Shown: positions 1 through 7,435 of the stretch, one piece after another
How the letters are laid out: each line of letters starts with the position of its first letter
Numbering within the stretch: position 1 is the first letter of the stretch
NCBI GenBank assembly: GCA_964624765.1
Contig: CAZUZO010000047.1
Location: 1-21,249, forward strand
Source of the DNA: JAGTVB01 sp964624765
GTDB lineage: Bacteria > Pseudomonadota > Gammaproteobacteria > HK1
Length of the DNA: 21,249 nt
Direction: 5' to 3'
The notes under the pieces: generated by a model
What the model was told of the DNA's origin: nothing
What the model saw: only the letters and a program-made list of their open reading frames with translations
Databases searched by the model: none
Made by a program: the position numbers and the translations under genes

Positions 1-22
1 CCAACCCCGCGCGCGGGGTTGG
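1..22. repeat. Perfect 22-bp GC-rich palindrome
   Basis: The first 22 bases are a perfect inverted repeat: CCAACCCCGCG followed directly by its reverse complement. It lies just beyond the repeat element that follows the glycerate kinase gene. On the minus strand it could be the stem of a Rho-independent terminator for that gene, but any T-run would lie left of the window, so this cannot be decided. On the plus strand no T-run follows. Confidence 0.5.
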
Positions 23-26
23 GATG

Positions 27-175
27 CTCAGAGGTTGTGAAAAAACCTGCTACACAACCCGATAGCGGCGTTGGGCGGTGCTTGCTCCTCGCCTATCTAT
101 CTGATATGTCTCTCGGCTTGGCGCCGTCCGCCGGGCTCTCGGCTCGCTCGCGACGGTTTTTTCACAACCTCTCAG
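27..175 (+). repeat. MITE-like element, copy 1 (139 bp plus CTCAG flanks)
   Basis: Positions 32-170 begin with AGGTTGTGAAAAAACC (32-47) and end with its exact reverse complement (155-170). CTCAG occurs as a direct repeat on both sides (27-31 and 171-175), which looks like a target-site duplication. The interior is GC-rich and has no credible coding capacity. Copy 2 (4553-4701) has the same length and differs at roughly a dozen positions by eye; copy 3 (14956-15099) is inverted and five bases shorter. The right end overlaps the 3' end of the glycerate kinase gene and provides its last codons and stop. The form fits a non-autonomous mobile element or an intergenic repeat; no transposase is present here. 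Confidence 0.75.
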
Positions 176-1430
176 CCAAGTCAGCGGGGGTTTTCAAGGA
201 CACCAGCAGATCCATCACATTCGTTCCGGTCGGGCCGGTGGTGAGGAGATCATGGCTCGCCTCCAAAAAGGTGCCGGCATCTGCGGCGACCAGGCACTCC
301 GCAGCATCCAGACCCGCCTGCTGCCCACGCTGCACCGTCCCACCGTCTACTAAGGCGCCGGTCACCGTTCCCGGCCCATCGGTTCCATCGGTACCCGCCG
401 CCAACAGATAACGATCCGCTCGTCCAGCGAAGGTCATCGCCGCCGCCAACGCCAAACTTTGGCAGCGTCCGCCGCGCCCCGGTTCTGGAGGTAACGTAAC
501 CGTCGTCTCACTGCTCCAGATCTGCACTCCCGGAGCATCGTTCGCTACCTGCAAAGCGATGCGCCGGCCCACGGCGAGCGCGTCACCTTGCAAGACCGCA
601 TCGTGAACGGCGGTTCGGTAGCCGCGTTGCCGTGCCAACGCGGCTGCCGCAGCCCGGGCCAGGCCGGGCCACGCGATAACCTCGGTGCGGATATGCTCGA
701 AGGCGGATGCCGGAGCAAGCGTTGGCGGATTGGCCAATAGCGGCGTCATCCATCGCGGAAGGCGGACATCGCCCACATCGATCGCCGCTTGGCGATGCTG
801 GACCAACAGGCCTGATCCGATCACTCGGGGATCATCATCGGGCACGTCGGAGATGAGCAGATTGAGCGTTGCCCGCCCCCTCAGAAGCCGCGCCAGACGC
901 CCCGCCTTGAGCCGCGAGACCCGCTTGCGTACCCGGTTCATCACCCCGATCGGCAGACCGGCACCCAACAGCCACCGGTGTATTCGAACCACGTCGCTCG
1001 CAGCCCACCCAACCGGTGCTCGCTCCACCAGACTCGACGCACCGCCTGAGATCAGGAAGATGAACCGCGCAGACGCCGGTGCCGCTTCCAAATAGCTCAC
1101 CAACAGCCGGCCGGCCTGGAAGCTGCGGCTATCGGGCACCGGGTGTGCGCTCTCGAAGCAGCGCACCCCTGGGCATGCGTCGAATAACGGTTCACAGTGA
1201 CCGGTCTTGGTGATCAACAGTGCCGAAACGATGTTGGAGCCGAAAACATCGACCGCACCGGCGGCCATGCGGACCGCCGCTTTACCGATGCCGACGACAT
1301 GCAGCGGACACTGTTTCCAGGTGCCAGACACCTCATCGTGGAGAAACTGCGCCACGCGACGCCTGCCATCTACCGCTCCGATCCCGGCGCCATAGATATC
1401 CAAGAGGTCCTGTCGCTCAGCACTTGCCAT
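162..1430 (-). CDS. Glycerate 2-kinase, MOFRL/DUF4147 family
   Basis: This 422-residue protein matches the GckA/TtuD glycerate kinase family, which phosphorylates D-glycerate with ATP in the cytoplasm. Visible family motifs are GKAA (about residues 49-52), SGGASS (about 128-133), the KRVSRLKAGRLA helix, LLISDVPDDDPRVIGSG, GRGGR, AAGTDGTDGP and the C-terminal TGPTGTNVMDL of the MOFRL domain. The usual SGPT-x-PD segment is replaced by SGLLVQH, so its activity is less certain than its family. The ATG at 1430 is the only good start. It lies 100 bases downstream of metZ on the same strand. Its last residues (AERL) and TGA stop are encoded by the end of the adjacent repeat element. Which serine or glycine route it serves cannot be told from the window. 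Confidence 0.88.
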   Translation of the reverse strand: MASAERQDLLDIYGAGIGAVDGRRRVAQFLHDEVSGTWKQCPLHVVGIGKAAVRMAAGAVDVFGSNIVSALLITKTGHCEPLFDACPGVRCFESAHPVPDSRSFQAGRLLVSYLEAAPASARFIFLISGGASSLVERAPVGWAASDVVRIHRWLLGAGLPIGVMNRVRKRVSRLKAGRLARLLRGRATLNLLISDVPDDDPRVIGSGLLVQHRQAAIDVGDVRLPRWMTPLLANPPTLAPASAFEHIRTEVIAWPGLARAAAAALARQRGYRTAVHDAVLQGDALAVGRRIALQVANDAPGVQIWSSETTVTLPPEPGRGGRCQSLALAAAMTFAGRADRYLLAAGTDGTDGPGTVTGALVDGGTVQRGQQAGLDAAECLVAADAGTFLEASHDLLTTGPTGTNVMDLLVSLKTPADLAERL

Positions 1431-1530
1431 GTCCTAGCTACCCAGGCGCAACCCCCTCGTTCTTGCAGCCGGGGGCCGACAAGCTGCGGGCGACACACCG
1501 CAAATCCCACCGCCTCTGGGGGCTTTCCGG

Positions 1531-2736
1531 TCAAGCGATCGCCTCTAACCCCTGCTGCAAGTCTCGCTTAATGTCATCTAACGCCTCGAGGCCGACAGCC
1601 ACCCTGAGCAATCCCTCACCGATACCCGCCTCGGCCCGCTGTTCCGGGGTTAGGCGACCGTGGGTGGTCGTCGCAGGATGAGTGATCGTGCTCTTCACGT
1701 CTCCGAAGTTGGCCGTCACCGAGATCAGTCGGGTGGCGTCTATCACCGTCCAAGCCGCTTCTCGCCCCCCCTCTACCTCGAAGGCCAGTATCCCACCGAA
1801 TGCCGATTGCTGTTGCGCAGCGATCTCATGGTGCGGGTGGGATTCCAGCCCTGGGTAGTACACACGGGTAACTTGAGACCGCCTCTCCAGCCAGCGGGCA
1901 AGCTGCAAAGCGCCCTCGCTCTGGGCCTGCATCCGCAGCGACAAGGTTTCCAGTCCCTTGGAGATGATCCACGCATTAAACGGGCTCATGCAGGGCCCTG
2001 CGGTACGCAATACGCCATAGACTTCCTCCGCTATGGCAGGGTCGCGAGTCACGACCGCTCCACCCACACACCGCCCTTGCCCATCCAAGTATTTGGTTCC
2101 GGAGTGGATAACGATGTCGGCACCGAGGGCCAGCGGCTGCTGCAGTGCCGGCGTGCACATGCAGTTGTCCACAACCAACAGGCTACGGTGCGCTTGGGCG
2201 AGCCTTGCCATGCTCGCGATATCCGCGACCTCGGTCAACGGGTTCGCTGGCGTCTCCAGGAACAACAGCCGCGTCGTGCTGCGGATGGCGCGCCTCCACT
2301 GATCAGCGTCCGTGTTGGAGTCCACCAGGGAAACGAACGAGGTCTCGATACCGAACCGACCGAGAATATTCGTGAAGAGGTTGACGGTGGCACCGAAAAG
2401 ATTACGCGACGCAAGGATGTGATCCCCCGATTTTAGCAGCGCCAGACAGGTCGTCAGGATGGCCGCCATCCCAGAGGCCGTTGCCACGCACTGCGTCCCG
2501 CCCTCGAGAGACGCCAGACGCTGTTCAAGCGTACGTACCGTCGGGTTGGTAAAGCGCGAGTAGACATTACCGGGTTCTTCATGGGCAAAACGAGCCGCTG
2601 CTTGACGGGCATTATCAAACACATAGCTTGACGTCATGAAGATGGGCTCGTTATGCTCCCCCTCGGGTGTACGCACTTGCCCTGCCCTCACCGCCCGCGT
2701 CTGAAACGCGTAATCTCGATAACTTACGTCTGCCAT
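1531..2736 (-). CDS. metZ: O-succinylhomoserine sulfhydrylase
   Basis: A PLP enzyme of the Cys/Met metabolism family, 401 residues from the chosen start. In methionine synthesis it joins sulfide to O-succinylhomoserine to give homocysteine. The PLP lysine is in HSGTKYLDGQ (about residue 205), and ETPANPLTEV and the VYSRFTNPT segment are typical. The MetZ assignment rests partly on context: purF-metZ adjacency is common in gammaproteobacteria. Cystathionine gamma-synthase or O-acetylhomoserine sulfhydrylase are alternatives within the same family. The frame is open back to 2799, but ATG at 2736 has a strong GGGAGAG Shine-Dalgarno and starts at MADVSYRDYAF as family members do. The leader upstream holds a candidate promoter and an attenuator-like set of hairpins. 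Confidence 0.93.
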   Translation of the reverse strand: MADVSYRDYAFQTRAVRAGQVRTPEGEHNEPIFMTSSYVFDNARQAAARFAHEEPGNVYSRFTNPTVRTLEQRLASLEGGTQCVATASGMAAILTTCLALLKSGDHILASRNLFGATVNLFTNILGRFGIETSFVSLVDSNTDADQWRRAIRSTTRLLFLETPANPLTEVADIASMARLAQAHRSLLVVDNCMCTPALQQPLALGADIVIHSGTKYLDGQGRCVGGAVVTRDPAIAEEVYGVLRTAGPCMSPFNAWIISKGLETLSLRMQAQSEGALQLARWLERRSQVTRVYYPGLESHPHHEIAAQQQSAFGGILAFEVEGGREAAWTVIDATRLISVTANFGDVKSTITHPATTTHGRLTPEQRAEAGIGEGLLRVAVGLEALDDIKRDLQQGLEAIA

Positions 2737-2795
2737 GCAGAGCTCTCCCGTTGCGTGATTGCACCCATGTTCTCGCTCCTGGCCAAACAGAGGGC

Positions 2796-2827
2796 ACAAA
2801 AAAGCCCGCTGTCGCTAAAGCGGGCTT
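2796..2827 (-). terminator. Rho-independent terminator between purF and metZ
   Basis: Read on the minus strand, AAGCCCGCT pairs with AGCGGGCTT (2819-2827 with 2802-2810) around an 8-base loop and runs directly into TTTTTT. This is a textbook intrinsic terminator for minus-strand transcription. It lies 182 bases past the purF stop and about 60 bases before the metZ ATG. It could end the purF transcript or, because a candidate promoter lies upstream of it, act as an attenuator in the metZ leader. Confidence 0.82.
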
Positions 2828-2832
2828 CATTT

Positions 2833-2856
2833 CGCTTTAGCGGTATTTCTAAAGCG
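2833..2856 (-). promoter_or_regulatory. Anti-/pro-terminator hairpin in the metZ leader
   Basis: On the minus strand CGCTTTAG (2856-2849) and CTAAAGCG (2840-2833) form a perfect 8-bp stem with an 8-base loop. The 3' arm, extended to CGCTAAAGCG, can instead pair over 10 bases with CGCTTTAGCG at 2822-2813, which is the 5' half and loop of the terminator. The two pairings exclude one another, as in transcription attenuators. No effector or leader peptide is evident. Confidence 0.5.
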
Positions 2857-2890
2857 CCCGCAAGCTGAAGGTCAAATCGGCGCTGCGCAT

Positions 2891-2920
2891 AGGTTAAGAT
2901 AATGCGCTTGGCAGTGTCAA
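2891..2920 (-). promoter_or_regulatory. Candidate sigma-70 promoter for metZ
   Basis: On the minus strand TTGACA (2920-2915) is a perfect -35 hexamer. Eighteen bases on lies TAACCT (2896-2891), which keeps the conserved first, second and last bases of a -10 box. Transcription would start near 2884, giving a leader of about 150 bases that contains the hairpin and terminator above. Confidence 0.45.
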
Positions 2921-3008
2921 CATGAGGCGCAGTCGGTGGAGCGCCCGCCTGCGAGTACGCCCGTCAACAGCGAGCATGCCGAGGCGGCCATCGAAAACAC
3001 TGGGGAGG

Positions 3009-4520
3009 TCATCTCGCATTGTAGAGCTCCGCCACCTCGTCATCGGCCCTGAGTTCGCGGGGTTTGGCCTCGTCACAACGCCTTCGCTCCAGTCGTGCGA
3101 GATAAGCTTCGGTCACGTGACCGGTCACATACTCACCGGTGAAGCATGACGAATCAAACTGTCGGATCTCGGGGTTTCCCTTGCGCGCCGCCTCGATGAG
3201 ATCGTCGAGGTCTTGATAAAACAGCCGATCCGCGCCCAGGGTGGCGGCAATTTCGTCCTCGTCACGATTATGGGCCACGAGTTCCTGGGCAGAAGGCATA
3301 TCGATTCCGTAGACATTCTGATAGCGCACCGGTGGCGCCGCCGAGGCGAAATAAACCTTACGTGCCCCAGCCTCGCGAGCCATCTGAATGATTTCTTTCG
3401 AGGTGGTGCCACGCACGATGGAGTCATCTACCAGGAGCACATTCTTGCCCTCGAATTCAAGCCCAATGGCATTCAGTTTCTGCTTAACCGATCGTCGCCG
3501 CTGGCTCTGCCGCGGCATGATAAAGGTGCGCCCGATATAACGGTTCTTGACGAAACCCTCCCGATACTTGACGCCTAACTTGTAAGCCAGCGGGAGCGCA
3601 GCGGTACGACTCGTATCCGGAATCGGTATGACAACATCGATATCGTGATCCGGCCACTGACGCAGGATCTTGTCGGCCAACCGCTCTCCCATCCGCAGCC
3701 GTGCCTTGTAGACGGAAACCCTATCGAGAATCGAATCGGGTCGGGCAAGGTAGACATACTCAAAGATGCACGGGGAATGTGTCCCATGGGTGGCGCATTG
3801 CTGGGCAAAAAAGCGCCCCGTTGTATCAATGAAAATGGCTTCTCCTGGCTCCAAGTCTCGGATCAAATGAAAGTCCAGGGTATCGAGAGCGACACTCTCG
3901 GAGGCCACCATGTACTCGATGCCTTTGGGCGTCTCACGCATGCCGAAGGCGAGCGGACGAATGCCGAACGGATCTCGAAACGCGACGACACCATAGCCGA
4001 TGAGCATGACGACCGCCGCATAGGCGCCCAGACAGCGGCGGTGCACCTGGGACACCGCCGCAAAAATGTCCGTTTCGTTGATCGTGAGCTTGCCGAGCTT
4101 CAGCAGCTCATGAGCCAGCACGTTCAGTAAGACTTCGGAATCTGAGTTGGTATTGATATGCCGCAAATCTGCCCGGAACAGCTCGCGCTTCAACTGTTCG
4201 GCGTTGATCAGGTTGCCATTGTGCGCGAGCGTAATGCCGTAGGGCGAGTTCACGTAAAATGGCTGAGCCTCGGCAGAGGAGGAACATCCCGCTGTCGGGT
4301 ACCGAACATGACCGATGCCGATGTTCCCCAATAAACCGCGCATGTGGTGCGCTTGAAACACATCGCGAACCAACCCATTATCTTTGCGCAGATGCAGCAA
4401 CCCCCCCTCACAGGTCACCATCCCCGCCGCATCCTGTCCCCGATGCTGCAAGACTGTCATGGCGTCGTAAAGCGCCTGATTGACGTGATCTTTTGCTACG
4501 ATTCCGACAATTCCGCACAT
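3009..4520 (-). CDS. purF: Amidophosphoribosyltransferase (glutamine PRPP amidotransferase)
   Basis: First committed enzyme of de novo purine synthesis, converting PRPP and glutamine to phosphoribosylamine in the cytosol. The protein starts MCGIVGIV, so the catalytic cysteine becomes residue 1 after Met removal and fixes the start. The N-terminal nucleophile glutaminase domain shows HRGQDAAG, RYPTAG and AHNGNL. The C-terminal phosphoribosyltransferase domain shows VIPIPDTSRTAALP and the PRPP loop VLLVDDSIVRGTT (about residues 361-373). Length is 503, close to the usual 505. It follows cvpA, but a 288-base gap filled by a repeat element separates them, so purF may depend on read-through of the element or on a promoter I cannot identify. 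Its Shine-Dalgarno is weak. Confidence 0.97.
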   Translation of the reverse strand: MCGIVGIVAKDHVNQALYDAMTVLQHRGQDAAGMVTCEGGLLHLRKDNGLVRDVFQAHHMRGLLGNIGIGHVRYPTAGCSSSAEAQPFYVNSPYGITLAHNGNLINAEQLKRELFRADLRHINTNSDSEVLLNVLAHELLKLGKLTINETDIFAAVSQVHRRCLGAYAAVVMLIGYGVVAFRDPFGIRPLAFGMRETPKGIEYMVASESVALDTLDFHLIRDLEPGEAIFIDTTGRFFAQQCATHGTHSPCIFEYVYLARPDSILDRVSVYKARLRMGERLADKILRQWPDHDIDVVIPIPDTSRTAALPLAYKLGVKYREGFVKNRYIGRTFIMPRQSQRRRSVKQKLNAIGLEFEGKNVLLVDDSIVRGTTSKEIIQMAREAGARKVYFASAAPPVRYQNVYGIDMPSAQELVAHNRDEDEIAATLGADRLFYQDLDDLIEAARKGNPEIRQFDSSCFTGEYVTGHVTEAYLARLERRRCDEAKPRELRADDEVAELYNAR

Positions 4521-4552
4521 GGCTCATGGCACCGAGTAGCGGTCAGCGTCGC

Positions 4553-4701
4553 GTCAGAGGTTGTGAAAAAACCTGCTACGCAACCCGATAGTGGCGTTGG
4601 GCGGTGCTCGCTCCTCGCCTATCTATCTGATATGTCTCGTCGCTGCGCTCCGTCCGCCTGGCTCTCGGGCCGCTCGCGACGGTTTTTTCACAACCTCTCA
4701 G
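4553..4701 (+). repeat. MITE-like element, copy 2 (139 bp plus flanks)
   Basis: Positions 4558-4696 start with AGGTTGTGAAAAAACC (4558-4573) and end with its exact reverse complement (4681-4696). The right flank is CTCAG (4697-4701) and the left is GTCAG (4553-4557), one base off the perfect direct repeat seen at copies 1 and 3. Length and orientation equal copy 1. It fills most of the gap between cvpA and purF, two genes usually transcribed together. Confidence 0.75.
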
Positions 4702-4754
4702 CCTACTGCCGAACTCATCGACTCGCTGACACCGCCCCTAGCAATCATTCAGCC

Positions 4755-4812
4755 TTTGCGCCGTCCGCCTCGCTGTCGGGCTACTCGCTACGTATTTAAA
4801 ACAGCCTCTCAG
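4755..4812 (+). repeat. Decayed half copy of the same element
   Basis: This stretch matches the right half of copies 1 and 2: it holds GCGCCGTCCGCC, CGCTGTCGGGCTACTCGC (compare GGCTCTCGGCTCGCTCGC) and ends CAGCCTCTCAG (compare CAACCTCTCAG). The T-run is changed to TATTTAAAA. The left half is not recognisable. CTCAG at 4808-4812 contains the stop codon of cvpA. It appears older and more diverged than copies 1-3. Confidence 0.5.
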
Positions 4813-5297
4813 TAGCTGAAGTAGCTGGCAATACCCGGTGGTAAGAGCTTTCGCAGCTCCATCGCGATCACCTGAAAATGCGCGATAAGCGACGATTCAC
4901 GCCACCACGGCTCTTGGGGCAGCGTCGTCAAGCCAGCCAACAGCACGATCACAGCGACTATGATAACCCCACGCGCGACACCGAACACCACTCCGAGCAA
5001 CCGGTCTGTGGCGGTGATGCCTGTCTTTTCAATCAATTGTCCGATCAGAAAGTTGACCAGCGTCACCACCAGTAAAGTCACCACGAACAGCACGAAAAAC
5101 GCCGCGCCGAGGCGTACCGAAGGAATGCTGATCAGCCCCGAGAGATGCGCAGCGAGGGGCGAAGTGTAGGTCAGGGCGACCCAGAAAGCCAGCACCCAAC
5201 CGAGCAGCGAGAACGCTTCTTTAAAGAACCCCCGTAAGGTGCTGACAAGCGCAGAGAGACCGATGATACCGAGGATGGTGTAGTCCACCCAATTCAT
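4809..5297 (-). CDS. cvpA: CvpA family inner-membrane protein
   Basis: A 162-residue protein starting MNWVDYTILGIIGLSALVSTL, typical of CvpA, the small integral membrane protein first linked to colicin V production. Hydrophobic segments lie at about residues 5-22, 25-48, 62-85 and 100-122, so four membrane spans are likely. The molecular function is poorly defined in the family. It is placed between dedD and purF, the standard gammaproteobacterial order. ATG at 5297 has AGGT about nine bases upstream. The TGA stop lies within the CTCAG motif that ends the decayed repeat copy. Confidence 0.93.
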   Translation of the reverse strand: MNWVDYTILGIIGLSALVSTLRGFFKEAFSLLGWVLAFWVALTYTSPLAAHLSGLISIPSVRLGAAFFVLFVVTLLVVTLVNFLIGQLIEKTGITATDRLLGVVFGVARGVIIVAVIVLLAGLTTLPQEPWWRESSLIAHFQVIAMELRKLLPPGIASYFSY

Positions 5298-5433
5298 GAG
5301 CGTAACCTAACAGGTGGTACAAGGGACGTCGCGGGCGGCTCGAGCGCCGGGCGGGCTAGGCTCATCGTTTCGCCCGGGTCATTTTCGGAGCCCACCCTCG
5401 GCGCCCGCGCTTTTTTCGATCACGGTTTCACCG

Positions 5434-6093
5434 CTACGGGTAGGGTACGACGAGCCCGCTGAGTTGGGTCTCTTGGCTGAGCTTGAGAGATAACTTGGCG
5501 GCCTGATCCTTGGATAACTGGGGCCCAACATAGACCCGGGTCAGTCCCCCATGGCTCTCGGCAGTCGGGCTGATAAAAGCCGAGTAGCCCCGTGCTTGCA
5601 TACGGTCACGCAGCGCCACCGCATTGCTTCGCTTCGAAAAACTACCCATCTGAACAGCCCAAGCCCGGCTCTTGCTCGGCGACACCAGCGTCGAAGACAC
5701 CGTGGTACCTTGGACCTCCACCCCATTGATCCCCTTCTGGCCGATCGGCGGTTTGCTGTCCAGGGCTGGCGCAGCCTGCGGGAATCCCCGCTCCCTAACC
5801 TGTTCAGCGGGGGCCGGCCGGAGGTGCTCGCCGGAAGACTCCCTGAGCGCGGGCGTTGGAGATCCCTGCCCCACCGGCCCGCTGGAAGCAAAGTGTTGCT
5901 CGGGCGGCTGTCGGTGAGCGATCCCGGAGGCTTGATGGTGATGCTCGACACCCCCTGGTGCGCCCACGGTAACCTTCGACAAGGTCGCTCGGTCCCGATT
6001 CGCTGGCGTCTCTAGAACCATCGGAATCAGGACAACCCCAAGGCTTACCAGGACCACGGCACCGACCATACGGTGCTTTAGGCGCTCATTCAT
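5434..6093 (-). CDS. dedD: DedD-like SPOR-domain protein
   Basis: A 219-residue single-pass membrane protein. A short cytoplasmic N-terminus is followed by one membrane helix (about residues 10-27), a long Pro/Gly/Ala/Gln-rich linker (about 30-140), and a C-terminal SPOR domain (about 143-216) containing AWAVQMGSFSKRSNA and RVYVGP. SPOR domains bind denuded septal peptidoglycan, and DedD in E. coli is a divisome protein, so a role in septation is expected. Its ATG overlaps the folC stop as ATGA, indicating translational coupling. The start is fixed by that overlap and by MNERLKHRMVGA. Confidence 0.92.
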   Translation of the reverse strand: MNERLKHRMVGAVVLVSLGVVLIPMVLETPANRDRATLSKVTVGAPGGVEHHHQASGIAHRQPPEQHFASSGPVGQGSPTPALRESSGEHLRPAPAEQVRERGFPQAAPALDSKPPIGQKGINGVEVQGTTVSSTLVSPSKSRAWAVQMGSFSKRSNAVALRDRMQARGYSAFISPTAESHGGLTRVYVGPQLSKDQAAKLSLKLSQETQLSGLVVPYP

Positions 6094-7400
6094 GAACCCA
6101 CCGCTGCCGTCGCCGACGCGTCCCGTTCCAGTTGCAAAATCTCCCCTACCGCGTAGAAAGAACCCAAAACCACGACCCGATCCTCCACCGCCGCATCGGC
6201 CACCGCCGCCCGGTAAGCCTCGGTGACCGTATCAAATGCATACACGCAAGCCCGCGCCTGCGCTTGCTGGATGGTGGCCACCAAGACAGCTGCCGATGCC
6301 CCCCGGCCGACATGCAGACTCGCCACATACCACATCTGTGATACACCTTGCAGGGGAGCGACCACACCGGCCAGATCCTTATCCGCGAGCATGGCGAGTA
6401 CCACCAGCGTCCTGCCATGACAACGTCGCTGGCGCAGCATCTCGGCTAGCGTTTCGGCAGCCTGTGGATTATGGGCCACATCGAGCACGCGCTCCGGACG
6501 GCCTTCCAAGATCTGGAATCGGCCCGGCAGCCGCACCGCCGCCAGACCCTGACGGATGGCCGCCGCGGGCACCTTCAACGCCGTTCGGCGCTGGCACAGC
6601 AAAGTTAACGCCATTAACACGGCCGCGGCATTGGCGACCTGAAAGGAACCCACCAGCGCGGGGCGAGGCAGCGCCCGCAAGACGCCCGCCTGCGACACCC
6701 AATCCCAGCCTCTCTCGTGGGTCGAGCAGGTAAACTCTACCCCTAACCGATACAAGGGTGTGGCGAGCTCCTTCGCATACTGCTCGAGACTCGCCACGGG
6801 ACGCGCATCGCCTAACACCGCTGGATGGTGGGGACGAAAGATACCGGCCTTTTCTCGGCCGATCGATTCCCGATCGGGACCGAGCCAACGCACATGGTCA
6901 ATATCCACCGTGGTCACCAACGCCACATCCGCGTCAAACAGATTCACTGCGTCCAGTCGGCCGCCCAGTCCCACCTCCAGGATCGCCACATCCAGGCGCA
7001 TCCTGTGAAAGATGTCCATTGCCGCCAGCGTGGCGAACTCAAAGTAAGTCAGAGAAGTGGGGCCGCGAACCCGGTCGATTCGCTCAAACGCGGCCATGAT
7101 CGTCGCATCATCGACTTCCGCTCCCGCGACACGTATTCGTTCGTTATAACGTACCAAGTGAGGGGACGTATAAGCACCAGTTCGGTATCCTGCGGCCTGC
7201 AGGATCGCCTCCAGCATGGCCACCGCAGAGCCCTTACCGTTGGTACCGGCCACGGTGACGATGGGGAGTCTCGTGTTCCCGAGACCCATTCGTTCGACGA
7301 CCGGCCGGCACCGGTCTAAACCCAAGTCGATGGGTTTGGCATGCAGCGTCTCCTGCCAGGAGAGCCATTCATGCAAGCTAGCAAAACGGGCCATGGTCAT
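6090..7400 (-). CDS. folC: Bifunctional dihydrofolate/folylpolyglutamate synthase
   Basis: A 436-residue Mur-ligase family enzyme. FolC joins glutamate to dihydropteroate and then adds further glutamates to folates, using ATP, in the cytosol. The P-loop GTNGKGS is at about residues 52-58, followed by the GAYTSPHLVRYNERIR segment and the DHVRWLG/REKAGIFR region characteristic of FolC. DVAHNPQAA marks the C-terminal domain. The length is normal. It lies 35 bases after accD and overlaps dedD by four bases. An ATG two codons downstream (MTM) is an alternative start with no practical consequence. Confidence 0.96.
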   Translation of the reverse strand: MTMARFASLHEWLSWQETLHAKPIDLGLDRCRPVVERMGLGNTRLPIVTVAGTNGKGSAVAMLEAILQAAGYRTGAYTSPHLVRYNERIRVAGAEVDDATIMAAFERIDRVRGPTSLTYFEFATLAAMDIFHRMRLDVAILEVGLGGRLDAVNLFDADVALVTTVDIDHVRWLGPDRESIGREKAGIFRPHHPAVLGDARPVASLEQYAKELATPLYRLGVEFTCSTHERGWDWVSQAGVLRALPRPALVGSFQVANAAAVLMALTLLCQRRTALKVPAAAIRQGLAAVRLPGRFQILEGRPERVLDVAHNPQAAETLAEMLRQRRCHGRTLVVLAMLADKDLAGVVAPLQGVSQMWYVASLHVGRGASAAVLVATIQQAQARACVYAFDTVTEAYRAAVADAAVEDRVVVLGSFYAVGEILQLERDASATAAVGS

Positions 7401-7435
7401 CTGCCCCAGGGTCGGGGCCCGTCACGACAGCTATT

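Noticed and set aside
2849..2890. Thirteen-codon leader peptide (MRSADLTFSLRAL) before metZ ending in hairpin segment 1
   Set aside because: Its ATG directly follows the proposed -10 box, so it would lie upstream of the transcript start. It lacks the run of regulatory codons expected for translation-coupled attenuation.
2894..3076. Minus-strand 60-codon frame overlapping the purF 3' end
   Set aside because: It overlaps purF out of frame, is Arg-rich without any motif, and overlaps the candidate metZ promoter.
5380..5420. GC-rich stretch with TTTTTT between dedD and cvpA
   Set aside because: The T-run lies on the plus strand, opposite to the genes, and no clean stem precedes it.
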